Origin: Streptomyces sp. NP-1717
Lineage (GTDB): Bacteria > Actinomycetota > Actinomycetes > Streptomycetales > Streptomycetaceae
Length of the DNA stretch: 61,500 bases
Direction of reading: 5' to 3'
NCBI RefSeq assembly: GCF_022695985.1
Contig: NZ_JAAPBF010000022.1
Coordinates: forward strand, 1 to 61,500
Part shown: positions 24,581 to 32,329 of the stretch, piece by piece
Numbering within the stretch: the first letter of the stretch is position 1
Layout: each line of letters starts with the position of its first letter
The notes under the pieces: model-generated
The model's database searches: none
What the model was told of the DNA's origin: nothing
Seen by the model: only the letters and a program-made list of their open reading frames with translations
Made by a program: the position numbers and the translations under genes

Positions 24581-25528
24581 TTACTCGGATGCCGCGATGT
24601 ACCGGCCGTCCTCGTCCCACTCGTCCGCCTGGCGTTCGTGCTTCATGGTCAGATCCACCCGGACCCCCGCCGGCTCCAGCGCCGTCCAGATCCGCAGCAT
24701 CATCTCGTCGCTCATGAAGTGGAAGGAGAGATCGAGTTCCCGCAGGTGGGTGAGCGGCTGCCCCTGGAGCAGTTCCGCCGCGCCCTCGTCGGAGAGCGTG
24801 CCCATCGACAGGCTCAGCGAGGTGAGCTGGGACACGACCGGCGCGGAGGCGAGCGCGGCGGCCAACTCGTCCTGGATGAAGCTGTTCTGGAGTCCGAGGT
24901 GGCGCAGCGCGGGCTTGCCCTCCCCCGTGAGCAGCGGGGCGAGCTGTTCGACCGTGACGCCTCCGCCGTAGTTCTCGTCGCCGAGCCACAGCTCCAGGCG
25001 CTCCAGCGAGGGCAGCCGGGCGGCGGCGATGTGCTGCGCCGCGACCGGCGGCAGCCCGCCGGACTCGACGCGCAGCACGCGCAGTCGCTCGTGGCCGGAG
25101 ACGGGGAAGTCGAGGCCGTCCCCTCCGCGTACGGCCAGCTCCCGGAGGCCGGGGTACGCCTGGAGGATCGGGGCGACGTCGCAGTGGCCGATCGTGGAGA
25201 TCATCGCCTGCTCGTCCTCCAGATCGCCGAGGAAGAGCGCTTCGAGCCCGGTCAGCCGGTCGCGCAGCTCGATGAGCGGTTCGTCCGTCATCCCGCCGTC
25301 GCCGTCGTACCAAGGCTGGCCGAAGACGATCGCCCGTACCTTCTCCAGCTCGACGGACTCGGTGAACCGCTTCCAGCAGGCCTCCGCGCTCTCCTCGGAG
25401 TCGTACGGCTCACGGTGCAGCCGCCAGGCGACCGCGTCGGCGGGTGGCAGATCGGCCGGGTGGGCGTACGGCGGGAAGTTGAAGGCGGGCAGTCCGTAGA
25501 ACCGCTCGACATGGTGCACATGAGACAA
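24581..25528 (-). CDS. STM4015-like leucine-rich-repeat protein
   Basis: 315 aa from TTG 25528, which has AGGAG seven bases upstream. A unique N-terminal domain contains FYGLPAFNF. LRR-like units follow: LRELAVRGGDGLDFP, LERLELWLGDENYGGG, LRHLGLQNSFIQDELA and LRELDLSFHFMSDEMM. The end is acidic (ADEWDEDGRYIAASE). The family is widespread with unknown role, and such LRR proteins usually bind protein partners. It lies 48 bp upstream of the six-repeat gene on the same strand, so the two may be co-transcribed. Confidence 0.75.
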   Translation of the reverse strand: MSHVHHVERFYGLPAFNFPPYAHPADLPPADAVAWRLHREPYDSEESAEACWKRFTESVELEKVRAIVFGQPWYDGDGGMTDEPLIELRDRLTGLEALFLGDLEDEQAMISTIGHCDVAPILQAYPGLRELAVRGGDGLDFPVSGHERLRVLRVESGGLPPVAAQHIAAARLPSLERLELWLGDENYGGGVTVEQLAPLLTGEGKPALRHLGLQNSFIQDELAAALASAPVVSQLTSLSLSMGTLSDEGAAELLQGQPLTHLRELDLSFHFMSDEMMLRIWTALEPAGVRVDLTMKHERQADEWDEDGRYIAASE

Positions 25529-25755
25529 GATCGGGCTCCTGAGGCTTCTGGTACGCCAGTTGGCCCTCGCCATCCTTCCGCGTCCGGCCCCTTCGCGCTG
25601 TCGCTTGCTCACTTGCCTCCCGGCGCGTATCGCGGCGCTCGGCAGCACGAAGTACGTCGGGGCGCCCCCGGCCTCACCTGCCGCGTAAGGGCCCGGACAA
25701 GGGAAGTTCCACAAGCTGAACTCCGTTGTCAGTGCGGGCCTTTAGGGTCTCCTGC

Positions 25756-26544
25756 ATGGCGACGCTCCCCAACCCCCTGCCCGCCCTGGCCACCGACCCC
25801 TCGGGCCGGTCGGTGGGGCTCCAGCTGCCGCCCGGCAAGCTGGTCGACACGACCATGGACGGGACCTGGCACGAACCACTCCTCTGGTACGCGGACGAGC
25901 CGGCGGCCCCCCGGGCGTGGGCGGACCTGCTGCCCGCCCGCAGGACGGCGGGGCTGCATCCGCTGCTCGTCCACGGCGGTCACCGCAAGGAGTGGCCCGA
26001 GGAGTGGGATCTGAGCCCGGAGTCGGTGTCGTACCCGGGCGACCACGACGCGGAGGAGATCCTCGCGGAGTCCTGGGAGCGTCTGTCGGAGGACGAGGAG
26101 TGGCCGGGCCTGGCGGCGGCCCCGCAGGAGCAGTCCGCCGACCCCGACAAGGAGGCGGCCGAGGTCGCCTCCATCCTCACCGACGACGGCAGCTGGATGC
26201 AGGGCGCGCGCGTGGCCCTGGTCCCCGCCCGCCGCAGCGCGGACATCCCGGCGGCGATCGGCTGGTCGGGCCCGGTGAACCACGAGGACGACGTGGCACG
26301 GCTGTCGGCGGTGCTGCGGTCGTGGGAGGACCGGTTCGGGATACGGGTGGTGGCGCTCACCTTCGACCAGCTGGTGGTCTCGGTGGCCGCCCCGCCGACG
26401 ACCCGGGCGGAGGCCGAGGCGGTCGCGGCGGAGCACTTCGCGTTCTGCCCGGACAACATCCACCAGGGCCGGCACACGACGCTGCCCGCGTACGCCGCAC
26501 ACCAGGTACTGAACCAGCCCGCCTGGACGTTCTGGTGGGACTGA
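25756..26544 (+). CDS. DUF4253-domain protein
   Basis: 262 aa. The C-terminal part matches the DUF4253 pattern: ALVPARRSADIPAAIGW, the run EDDVARLSAVLRSWEDRFG, then VVALTFDQLVVSVA and AEAVAAEHFAFCPDNIHQG. The N-terminal half is Trp- and acid-rich (EWPEEWDLSPESVSYPG). It has no signal peptide and no known activity. ATG 25756 was chosen by the preceding TCTCCTGC spacing. It diverges from the LRR protein gene. Confidence 0.8.
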   Translation: MATLPNPLPALATDPSGRSVGLQLPPGKLVDTTMDGTWHEPLLWYADEPAAPRAWADLLPARRTAGLHPLLVHGGHRKEWPEEWDLSPESVSYPGDHDAEEILAESWERLSEDEEWPGLAAAPQEQSADPDKEAAEVASILTDDGSWMQGARVALVPARRSADIPAAIGWSGPVNHEDDVARLSAVLRSWEDRFGIRVVALTFDQLVVSVAAPPTTRAEAEAVAAEHFAFCPDNIHQGRHTTLPAYAAHQVLNQPAWTFWWD

Positions 26545-26565
26545 CCGGCCACGGGCGGAGACCGC

Positions 26566-26961
26566 TCAGACCACGAACTCGCACCACACGACCTTGCCGG
26601 GGTCACGCTCCCCCACACCCCACTTGTCGGCGAGCGCCGCGACGAGCATGAGCCCGCGCCCCGACTCCCCATACGGCTCACGGACACTCGGCCGCCCGTC
26701 GCCGCTGTCGTGCACCTCGACACGGAGTACCCCGTCCGCGAGCAGCGACAGACTCAGCCGGTAGCCGCGCCCCGGAGGAACTCCGTGCACCAGGGCGTTG
26801 GTCGCCAGCTCGCTCACGCACAGCAAGACGTCGTCGAGCCGGCCGCCGAGCGCCCAGTCCGTCACCGCCTCCCGTACGAACTGCCTGGCGGCGGGCACGG
26901 ATCGGCGTTCGCGGCGGTAGAAGCGCTCGCGCGGGGCGGGGGGTGGATTCGTCTCATTCAC
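26566..26961 (-). CDS. Anti-sigma-type ATP-binding (HATPase) protein, AbaA-like
   Basis: 131 aa GHKL ATPase domain without histidine-kinase partner domains. The N box is CVSELATNALVHG, G1 is VEVHDSGDGRP and G2 is ESGRGLMLVAALADKWG. Such small proteins act as serine kinases and anti-sigma factors or as AbaA-like partners. It is divergent from a WhiJ-like regulator and a DUF397 protein, the standard trio linked to Streptomyces development and antibiotic control. Its target is not identifiable here. Confidence 0.82.
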   Translation of the reverse strand: MNETNPPPAPRERFYRRERRSVPAARQFVREAVTDWALGGRLDDVLLCVSELATNALVHGVPPGRGYRLSLSLLADGVLRVEVHDSGDGRPSVREPYGESGRGLMLVAALADKWGVGERDPGKVVWCEFVV

Positions 26962-27074
26962 GGGGCGATTGTCACTGCCTGTGATTACGCTGATGCAGTG
27001 CGCATGCCCGTACAGAGATTTTGTACGGGCGGTGCGGGCGTGACGTACGCACGGGAACGGGGAGTTGGTCGGAC

Positions 27075-27899
27075 ATGCACACCAGAAAGCGGCAGCGGAA
27101 GAACGCGTCGGCGATGAAGCTCGTGGGCGCGCTGGTCGCCCTCTTCCGTGAGGCGGCGGGCCTGACCCAACGCCAGCTCGCGGAGCGCGCCTGCGTACAC
27201 ACGGAGACGATCGCGTCGGTGGAGCAGGGGCGGCGCCTGCTCAAGCCTGATCTGGCGATCCTGCTGGATCAAGTGCTTTCGACCAAGGGGGCGTTGGAGA
27301 CGGCGGTGGAGAACATGCCGGAGATCGACCGGTACCCGACGTGGGCGGCGGCGTTCATCGACCAGGAGCAGGAGGCCATCGCGATCTCGTCGTACCAGAA
27401 CCAGGTGGTGCCCGGTCTGCTCCAGACCGAGAACTACGCGCGGGCGGTCTTCCGCAGCAGGGTGCCCGCGTTCAGCGAGGACGAGATCAACACCCGCGTC
27501 GCGGGGCGCATCGAGCGCCAGCACATCCTGCACCGCAAAGTCCCGCCGACGTGCAGCTTCCTGATCGGCGAAGGCGTCCTCAAGGACCGGCTCGGCTCCC
27601 CGGCCGTGTACGCGGAACAGCTCCGCCAGCTCCGGGAGAGCGCCGATCTACCGGGCTTGACGCTCCAGATCATGCCGTTCGGCCGGACCACTCACGCGGG
27701 ACTCGACGGACCGTTCGTCCTGCTGGAGACACCCGATCATCAGCATCTCGCCTATGCCGAGACCCAGCGGGGCAGCCTCTTTGTCGAGGACCCGGACGAG
27801 GTCAGCATCCTGGCGCGCAAATATGCCATGCTGCGGACGCAGGCCCTCAACCCCGAAGAGACGAAAGGCCTGTTGGACCGGCTGCTAGGAGAGCAATGA
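27075..27899 (+). CDS. WhiJ-like XRE regulator with DUF5753 domain
   Basis: 274 aa from ATG 27075. Helix-turn-helix lies at residues 18-75 (GLTQRQLAERACVHTETIAS), followed by the DUF5753 sensor domain (QNQVVPGLLQTENYARAVFR, LTLQIMPFG, FVLLETPDHQHLAYAE). Its stop overlaps the DUF397 gene start (ATGA). WhiJ-type regulators are thought to be modulated by their BldB/DUF397 partner, so this pair is likely a self-contained switch. Confidence 0.87.
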   Translation: MHTRKRQRKNASAMKLVGALVALFREAAGLTQRQLAERACVHTETIASVEQGRRLLKPDLAILLDQVLSTKGALETAVENMPEIDRYPTWAAAFIDQEQEAIAISSYQNQVVPGLLQTENYARAVFRSRVPAFSEDEINTRVAGRIERQHILHRKVPPTCSFLIGEGVLKDRLGSPAVYAEQLRQLRESADLPGLTLQIMPFGRTTHAGLDGPFVLLETPDHQHLAYAETQRGSLFVEDPDEVSILARKYAMLRTQALNPEETKGLLDRLLGEQ

Positions 27900-28135
27900 A
27901 CACCGCACTGGAGTGGTTCAAGTCCAGCTACAGCGGGAGCGAGGGCGGCGACTGCCTCGAAGTCGCCTACCACTGGCGCAAGTCGAGCTACAGCGGCGAT
28001 GAGGGCGGCGATTGCGTCGAGGTCGCCGCGCACCCCGCCGCCGTGCACGTCCGGGACTCCAAGGTCTCGGGAGGCCCGGTACTCACCCTTGCCCCCGCCG
28101 CCTGGGCGGCCTTCACCGCGGACGTCGTCCGCTGA
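27896..28135 (+). CDS. DUF397 (BldB-like) protein with duplicated motif
   Basis: 79 aa. The typical DUF397 start W.KSSYSGxEGGDCVEVA occurs twice in tandem: WFKSSYSGSEGGDCLEVA at residues 7-24 and WRKSSYSGDEGGDCVEVA at about 27-44. Then come VHVRDSKVSGGPVLTLAPAA and WAAFTADVVR. The duplication is unusual because the domain normally has one such strand. It is translationally coupled to the WhiJ-like regulator and probably binds it. Confidence 0.85.
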   Translation: MNTALEWFKSSYSGSEGGDCLEVAYHWRKSSYSGDEGGDCVEVAAHPAAVHVRDSKVSGGPVLTLAPAAWAAFTADVVR

Positions 28136-28269
28136 CCGTCGCGCCAACTGCGCCGGTCAAGTGAATCCCCCCCCGACACTCGCCGTCAGCCGTGACTTCC
28201 GCCCCCGGTCTGCGCCATAGACAGACCGGACCATGAGCACGACGACGATCGGACGGGGTACCACCAGAG

Positions 28270-28542
28270 ATGAAAGCCACACGCACTCTTACCGTCTTGG
28301 GCGCGACGGTGCTGGCCGCCGTACTCCCGGCCACCGGCGCCGCCGCGGACGAGACCCATACGAACTCGCACAACGGCGGCTTCACGCTGCTCTCGATCGG
28401 CCAGATCGACGACCCGGCCGAGGATGTACTGGAACACGCCACGATCCTGGGCGAGACGCACATGATCGAAGGCGCGGAGGCGCCTGACGCGCCCGAGGCG
28501 CCGGAGGCGGCCGAAGCTCCCGAGGCCGCCGACACCGCTTAG
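28270..28542 (+). CDS. Small secreted protein
   Basis: 90 aa. A Sec signal peptide (KATRTLTVLGATVLAAVLPA) probably cleaves after TGAAA. The mature protein starts DETHTNSHNGGFTLLSIGQ, continues DDPAEDVLEHATILG, and ends in an acidic Ala/Pro/Glu repeat tail (EAPEAAEAPEAADT). The NSHNGG run recalls the NSHN motifs of small Streptomyces surface proteins, but I do not assign it to chaplins. Function unknown. Confidence 0.65.
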   Translation: MKATRTLTVLGATVLAAVLPATGAAADETHTNSHNGGFTLLSIGQIDDPAEDVLEHATILGETHMIEGAEAPDAPEAPEAAEAPEAADTA

Positions 28543-28544
28543 CG

Positions 28545-29213
28545 TCAGACGATGACCGGGACGGTCTCGGACTGGTTCGTGGACCAGTTGGTGACGATCG
28601 GCTTGTCGACGACGGCGGGCTCGGGCAGCTTGAGTTCGGCGGGGTTGGGGTCGTCCTCGGTCGTGCCGATGATGACGTTCTCGAACTCCACGCCACCGTC
28701 GACGTCGGTGGTCTTGGGGTTGATGCCGGTGTACGCGACGGCGGAGCCGGTGAGCTTGATCGGCTTCTCGCCACCCTGTCCGACCGGGGAGGCGACGCCG
28801 TCCGCGTCGGAACCGAAGGACACCGTGGGGGTGTTGACCTCCAGGGTGCACGTGATCCCGGACTTGGCCTTGGCGGTGACGAGGTAGTAGCCGCCGGCCT
28901 GGGACTCCGAAGTGACCGTGAAGTCCAGGTCGTTGGTGCCGCAGGCCTGCCCGTAGCCGCTCTTCCCGTCGTCGGCGGACTCGCCCTTGTCGCTGGAGCC
29001 ACCGGAGTCCGAGGAGTCGGAGCCACCGGTCGACGACTTGTCGCCGGAGGCCTTGTCGCTCCCCTCCGAGGCGGCGGCCGACGGGTTCGCCGAACTGCCG
29101 GACTCCGCGACCTCTTCGGGCCCGCACGCGGTGGTGGTGGCGGCCAGCGCCGTCACGGCCGCGGCGGCCAGGAAGAGACGGGCGGAACGGGTGGCGAGAC
29201 GCGAGCGCATCAT
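28545..29213 (-). CDS. Exported lipoprotein-like protein
   Basis: 222 aa. A signal peptide (SARLFLAAAAVTALAATTTA) is followed by Cys in TTTACGPEEV; the lipobox is weak but plausible. A Ser/Gly/Asp-rich linker (residues about 35-85) precedes a beta-rich domain of about 130 aa with two Cys (GQACGTNDLDFTV, SGITCTLEVN), resembling DUF4232-type surface domains. It would be anchored outside the membrane. Function unknown. Confidence 0.7.
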   Translation of the reverse strand: MMRSRLATRSARLFLAAAAVTALAATTTACGPEEVAESGSSANPSAAASEGSDKASGDKSSTGGSDSSDSGGSSDKGESADDGKSGYGQACGTNDLDFTVTSESQAGGYYLVTAKAKSGITCTLEVNTPTVSFGSDADGVASPVGQGGEKPIKLTGSAVAYTGINPKTTDVDGGVEFENVIIGTTEDDPNPAELKLPEPAVVDKPIVTNWSTNQSETVPVIV

Positions 29214-29386
29214 GATCTCCAGTGGCTGTCGGTTGGGGTGTTCCCCGCTGACTCCGACGACACTAGGGGCGGGCAGATCCTCAAATGATCCTGCGGATGT
29301 CCGGGTTCCGTCTCAGCGAATGCGTTCCATGAAAACGGCATTGGATGTGCAACAGCCGCAGCTCAAGGCCGCGGCCGGAACGTGAC
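29214..29386. other. Gap without a gene
   Basis: Upstream region of the leftward lipoprotein gene and downstream side of the RNA terminator. I see no supported gene. Confidence 0.5.
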
Positions 29387-29419
29387 GGAGCCCGGGAGCA
29401 TGTCCAGCTCCCGGGCTCC
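29387..29419 (-). terminator. 13-bp perfect hairpin downstream of the tRNA-like RNAs
   Basis: GGAGCCCGGGAGC (29387-29399) pairs exactly with 29407-29419 around a 7-nt loop. It follows the second tRNA-like unit in the leftward direction by about 55 nt and is the natural end of that transcript. Confidence 0.7.
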
Positions 29420-29476
29420 AGCTTGCCACCCATTTGCGCACACCGACGGCGTTTAAGAACCGCGGGTCACGTTGAG

Positions 29477-29550
29477 ATCGACGTGTTCTGCCTTTGAACT
29501 ACAGCGCCACGAGAGAGGCGCCGGAGGGACTTGAACCCCCATCCGTCGAT
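29477..29550 (-). ncRNA. tRNA-like RNA opened at the anticodon stem, unit B
   Basis: Read leftward, the order is ATCGACG (29550-29544), GAT, T arm GGGGGTTCAAGTCCCTC (29540-29524), acceptor strand CGGCGCC, 8-nt loop, acceptor strand GGCGCTG, TA, D arm GTTCAAAGGCAGAAC (29499-29485), A, and CGTCGAT (29483-29477). The first and last heptamers pair perfectly and the acceptor strands pair over 7 bp with one G-U. Linker lengths (2 nt before the D stem, 1 nt after) match a real tRNA. The acceptor is closed by a loop and the anticodon end is open, a circular permutation. Confidence 0.68.
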
Positions 29551-29610
29551 GTTCGCCCACGCTCGGTCGATCCGGTGTTCGGCGGCGAATACTGAGACTG
29601 GAGCGAGAAT

Positions 29611-29705
29611 CTGAGTTTCACGGGGCCGCCTCTGCCAGGCTTGGGCCACCCCCGCACGTGGTGCGGGGAGAGGGATTCGAACCCCCAACTGACACCCCAT
29701 ATCAG
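29611..29705 (-). ncRNA. tRNA-like RNA opened at the anticodon stem, unit A
   Basis: Read leftward, the order is CTGA (29705-29702), ATGGGG (29700-29695), T arm GGGGGTTCGAATCCCTC (29686-29670), acceptor TCCCCGC, loop ACCACGT, acceptor GCGGGGG, TG, a GCC/GGC D arm with a GG-containing loop (about 29646-29628), CCCCGT (29625-29620), TCAG (29614-29611). ATGGGG pairs with CCCCGT and CTGA with TCAG, giving a long interrupted stem where the anticodon arm would be. The layout is the same as in unit B. Confidence 0.65.
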
Positions 29706-29773
29706 CTTCAACATCAGTTTCAGCTTGCGCTCATCGCGCACCCTCCGCTCGCGACGGAGGGCGTATGTGGGGG

Positions 29774-30505
29774 CTACCGGAAGAGGTAGCCGAATACCGC
29801 GTCGCCGACCCGCTGGTCGGTGACCTCGGTGTTGTTCGCCTCCTCGCGGGCGAACTTGACTGCCTGCTGGAGCTTCTCGACGCGTTCGAGGAGCTCGTTG
29901 ACCCGCCGGGCGGGCAGCGCGCCGGAGAACTTCACCGTGGTCCAGTAGCCGACCGGGACGTCCTCGTAGTACACCTCCACCTGCGCCGGGTGCTTCTCCG
30001 TGGCCTCGGCCTTCACGTGGTTGCGCGGAACCTTCTTGGTGCGGATGGTCCGCACCGGGTCCGTCTTCCACGAGTCCGTCGAGGGGTCCAGGTTCCACGA
30101 CTCGGAGGCGTCGAGCACCGGCAGCTTGCGCACGAAGGTGTGCAGGTCGGTGAGTTGCTTCTCCAGGAACAGCAGGTACGGGACGGGCACCTGGGACAGC
30201 AGCGCCGTACCGTCGACCACCACGTCCGCGACCGCGGACCGGTTCGCCCAGTCCTTCGTCGCGGTCACGTCGAAGAGCCGCGTCAGCGTCCCGGCGGTCG
30301 CCCGCAGGGCGTCCTCGGCCTTGATCTGCACCCGGGTGGACTCGGGCGGCAGCTGCTCGCCCTCCTCGTCCTTGGGCTGGTAGGTCCGGGAGATGCCGGC
30401 CAGCAGGGCGGGCTTCTGCACGTCCTGGTGAGCCTGGGTGAGCTCCTGGAGGGCCTTGGACTTGACGCCCTTTTCGACTGCGATGATCTGATTCAGCTTC
30501 GGCAC
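29774..30505 (-). CDS. Conserved protein of unknown function beside tRNA-like RNAs
   Basis: 243 aa (MPKLNQIIAVEKGVKSKALQ). It is mixed alpha/beta, soluble and strongly basic near the N-terminus, with IKAEDALRATAGTLTRLFDV, PYLLFLEKQLTDLHTFVRKL, RTKKVPRNHVKAEATEKHPA and a C-terminal helix-rich end (RVEKLQQAVKFAREE). I recall close relatives across Streptomyces but no known role. Its stop is 68 nt upstream of the tRNA-like unit A on the same strand, with only a 7-bp hairpin (29741-29761) between, so one transcript could carry protein and RNAs. An RNA-binding or RNA-processing partner role is inferred from this. Confidence 0.75.
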   Translation of the reverse strand: MPKLNQIIAVEKGVKSKALQELTQAHQDVQKPALLAGISRTYQPKDEEGEQLPPESTRVQIKAEDALRATAGTLTRLFDVTATKDWANRSAVADVVVDGTALLSQVPVPYLLFLEKQLTDLHTFVRKLPVLDASESWNLDPSTDSWKTDPVRTIRTKKVPRNHVKAEATEKHPAQVEVYYEDVPVGYWTTVKFSGALPARRVNELLERVEKLQQAVKFAREEANNTEVTDQRVGDAVFGYLFR

Positions 30506-30544
30506 ACGGTGAACCTAACAACCCAGCGCCGCACGCACATCCGA

Positions 30545-32329
30545 TTAAACGCCCGCCCCGTCCCGGCCGGACGCGAGATCCGCACTCTCCGGGACGGCGG
30601 CCCAGGTGTTGGCCAGGTCGGCGTAGAGCGGCGAATCGCGCAGCAGCGCGTGGTGGTCACCGATCCGTACGGAACTCCCGTCCAGCACGAGAATCCGGCG
30701 GGCCCGCATCGCGGAGCTGATCCGGTGCGCGATGATGACCAGGGTGCCGGGGCGGTCGGCGAACGCCTCCTCCGCGCGTCGTTCGGCCGCCGGATCCAGG
30801 TGGCAGGTGGCCTCGTCGAGGATCACCAGTCGCGCCGGCGAGACGTACGCCCGTACGAGCGTGATCAGTTGGCGTTCCCCCTCGGACAGGGCAGCGGTCT
30901 GTTCCATCGGCGCGTCGAGCCCGCCGAGCCGTTTGACCACCGGCGCCAGACCGACCAGGTCGGCGGCCCTCGCCAACTCGTCGTCGGACACCTCGGGGGC
31001 GAGGTAGGCGAGGTTCTCCCGCAGTGTCCCGGCGAAGACGTAGGACTCCTGCGGGACGAGCGCGACGGCCTCCCGCAGCCACGGACCCGCCGACGCCCCG
31101 AGCCGGATGCCGCCGAGCATGACGTCACCGCGTCGGCAGGGCTCCAGGCCGGCCATCAGGTTGGCCACCGTCGACTTGCCGATGCCGCTGGGTCCCACGA
31201 TCGCCAGGTGGTCGCCGTACGGGACGTCGAGATCGAGGTCGTCGACGATCGGCGCCGAGTGCGGGCCGTAGGCGAAGGTGACGCCGCGCAGGGAGAGGGA
31301 GGGGACGTGGTCGCGGCCGGGTGCGGCGGCGTCCGGCGGGCCGGGCGATTCGGGTGGCCGGGCCGTGTGTTGCGCGAGCCGTCGCAGCAGGACCTGGAGT
31401 TGGACCCCCATGTTGCCCAGGCTCTGCGCGAACAGCCGCAGCGCGGGTTCCAGCCCGGAGATCAGATAGGTGACGGCGCCGAGGATCTGCCCCGGGGTGA
31501 CGGCGCCGCTGCGCAACAGCGACGGTGCCATGACCAGGGTCGCGATCAGCGGGACACGGGCACCGATCACCACCACCCCGATCCGGCAGGCCCCGACGCG
31601 GGCGGCCGCTATGGAGGCGGCCGCGTTGGCGTCCACGTCGTGCCCGACGCGCCGGGTCGCCGTGTCCGCGCCGCCGCACGCCAATATGTCCCGCAGGCCG
31701 GACACGGCGTGGCCCGCGCTCCCCGCCAGCCGCTCCTCGGCCAGCAGCGCCTCGCGGTAACGCTTCCGGAAGAGCACCGACAGCAGCGCCAGCAGCGCGC
31801 CCGCGGCGGCGAGGCAGCCCAGCGTCACGCCGGCCATCTCCGGGAGGAGCGTGGCCAGGCCGGCGAGCGCGGCGCCGAGCGAGAACACCACGGTCCGGGC
31901 CATCATCAGCAGTGCCGCCAGGATCTGCCGCACGCCCTCGGTCTGCCGCGTCAGCCGGGCGACCGTGCTGGTGTCCACGGGGCCGCTGCCCTGGGCGGCG
32001 TGGGCGAGCCGCGCCTGGACGACGGCGCGGACCAACGCGTCGCGGGCGGCCTCCACGATGGCGGCGAGCGGGGTGATGGCGTTCCGCGCGGCCCAGGCGC
32101 CCAGCACCATGGCCGTGCCGTACAGCATGAGGAACGCCAGTCCCGCGGCCAGCTCACCGGCCAGGAAACCGCGGTCGAGCGCGGCGGCGACGAGCTGGCC
32201 CGACAGCAGGACCGGGGCCGCCTCAAGGACGGACCAGGAGGCCAGTACCAGCAGGGAGCGGCGCTGCCCGGCGAGGGCGGGGCGCAGCAGCGCCCAGCCG
32301 CTGGGCTCGGTGTTGGCTGTCACCGTCAT
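30545..32329 (-). CDS. ABC exporter subunit (membrane + ATPase), second half
   Basis: 594 aa. An N-terminal six-helix transmembrane domain is followed by an ATPase domain: Walker A GPSGIGKST, signature ALSEGERQ (variant of LSGGQ), Walker B LVILDEATCHLD with the catalytic Glu, and H-loop IIAHR. Its start overlaps the previous subunit's stop (ATGA), so the two form a heterodimer. No peptidase domain is present, so leader removal is left to the oligopeptidase encoded upstream. It probably exports the lanthipeptides. Confidence 0.88.
   Translation of the reverse strand: MTVTANTEPSGWALLRPALAGQRRSLLVLASWSVLEAAPVLLSGQLVAAALDRGFLAGELAAGLAFLMLYGTAMVLGAWAARNAITPLAAIVEAARDALVRAVVQARLAHAAQGSGPVDTSTVARLTRQTEGVRQILAALLMMARTVVFSLGAALAGLATLLPEMAGVTLGCLAAAGALLALLSVLFRKRYREALLAEERLAGSAGHAVSGLRDILACGGADTATRRVGHDVDANAAASIAAARVGACRIGVVVIGARVPLIATLVMAPSLLRSGAVTPGQILGAVTYLISGLEPALRLFAQSLGNMGVQLQVLLRRLAQHTARPPESPGPPDAAAPGRDHVPSLSLRGVTFAYGPHSAPIVDDLDLDVPYGDHLAIVGPSGIGKSTVANLMAGLEPCRRGDVMLGGIRLGASAGPWLREAVALVPQESYVFAGTLRENLAYLAPEVSDDELARAADLVGLAPVVKRLGGLDAPMEQTAALSEGERQLITLVRAYVSPARLVILDEATCHLDPAAERRAEEAFADRPGTLVIIAHRISSAMRARRILVLDGSSVRIGDHHALLRDSPLYADLANTWAAVPESADLASGRDGAGV

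Noticed and set aside
29477..29700. Two ordinary tRNA genes (T arms with GGTTCRA and, in one case, a CCA-like end)
   Set aside because: Read in normal order, the 5' half of one unit does not pair with the 3' half that follows it, and no T arm follows the last D arm. The pairing is only consistent in the permuted order.
29499..30521. Long minus-strand reading frame through the tRNA-like region
   Set aside because: It runs out of frame through the 29774-30505 gene and through RNA stems; its composition is not protein-like.
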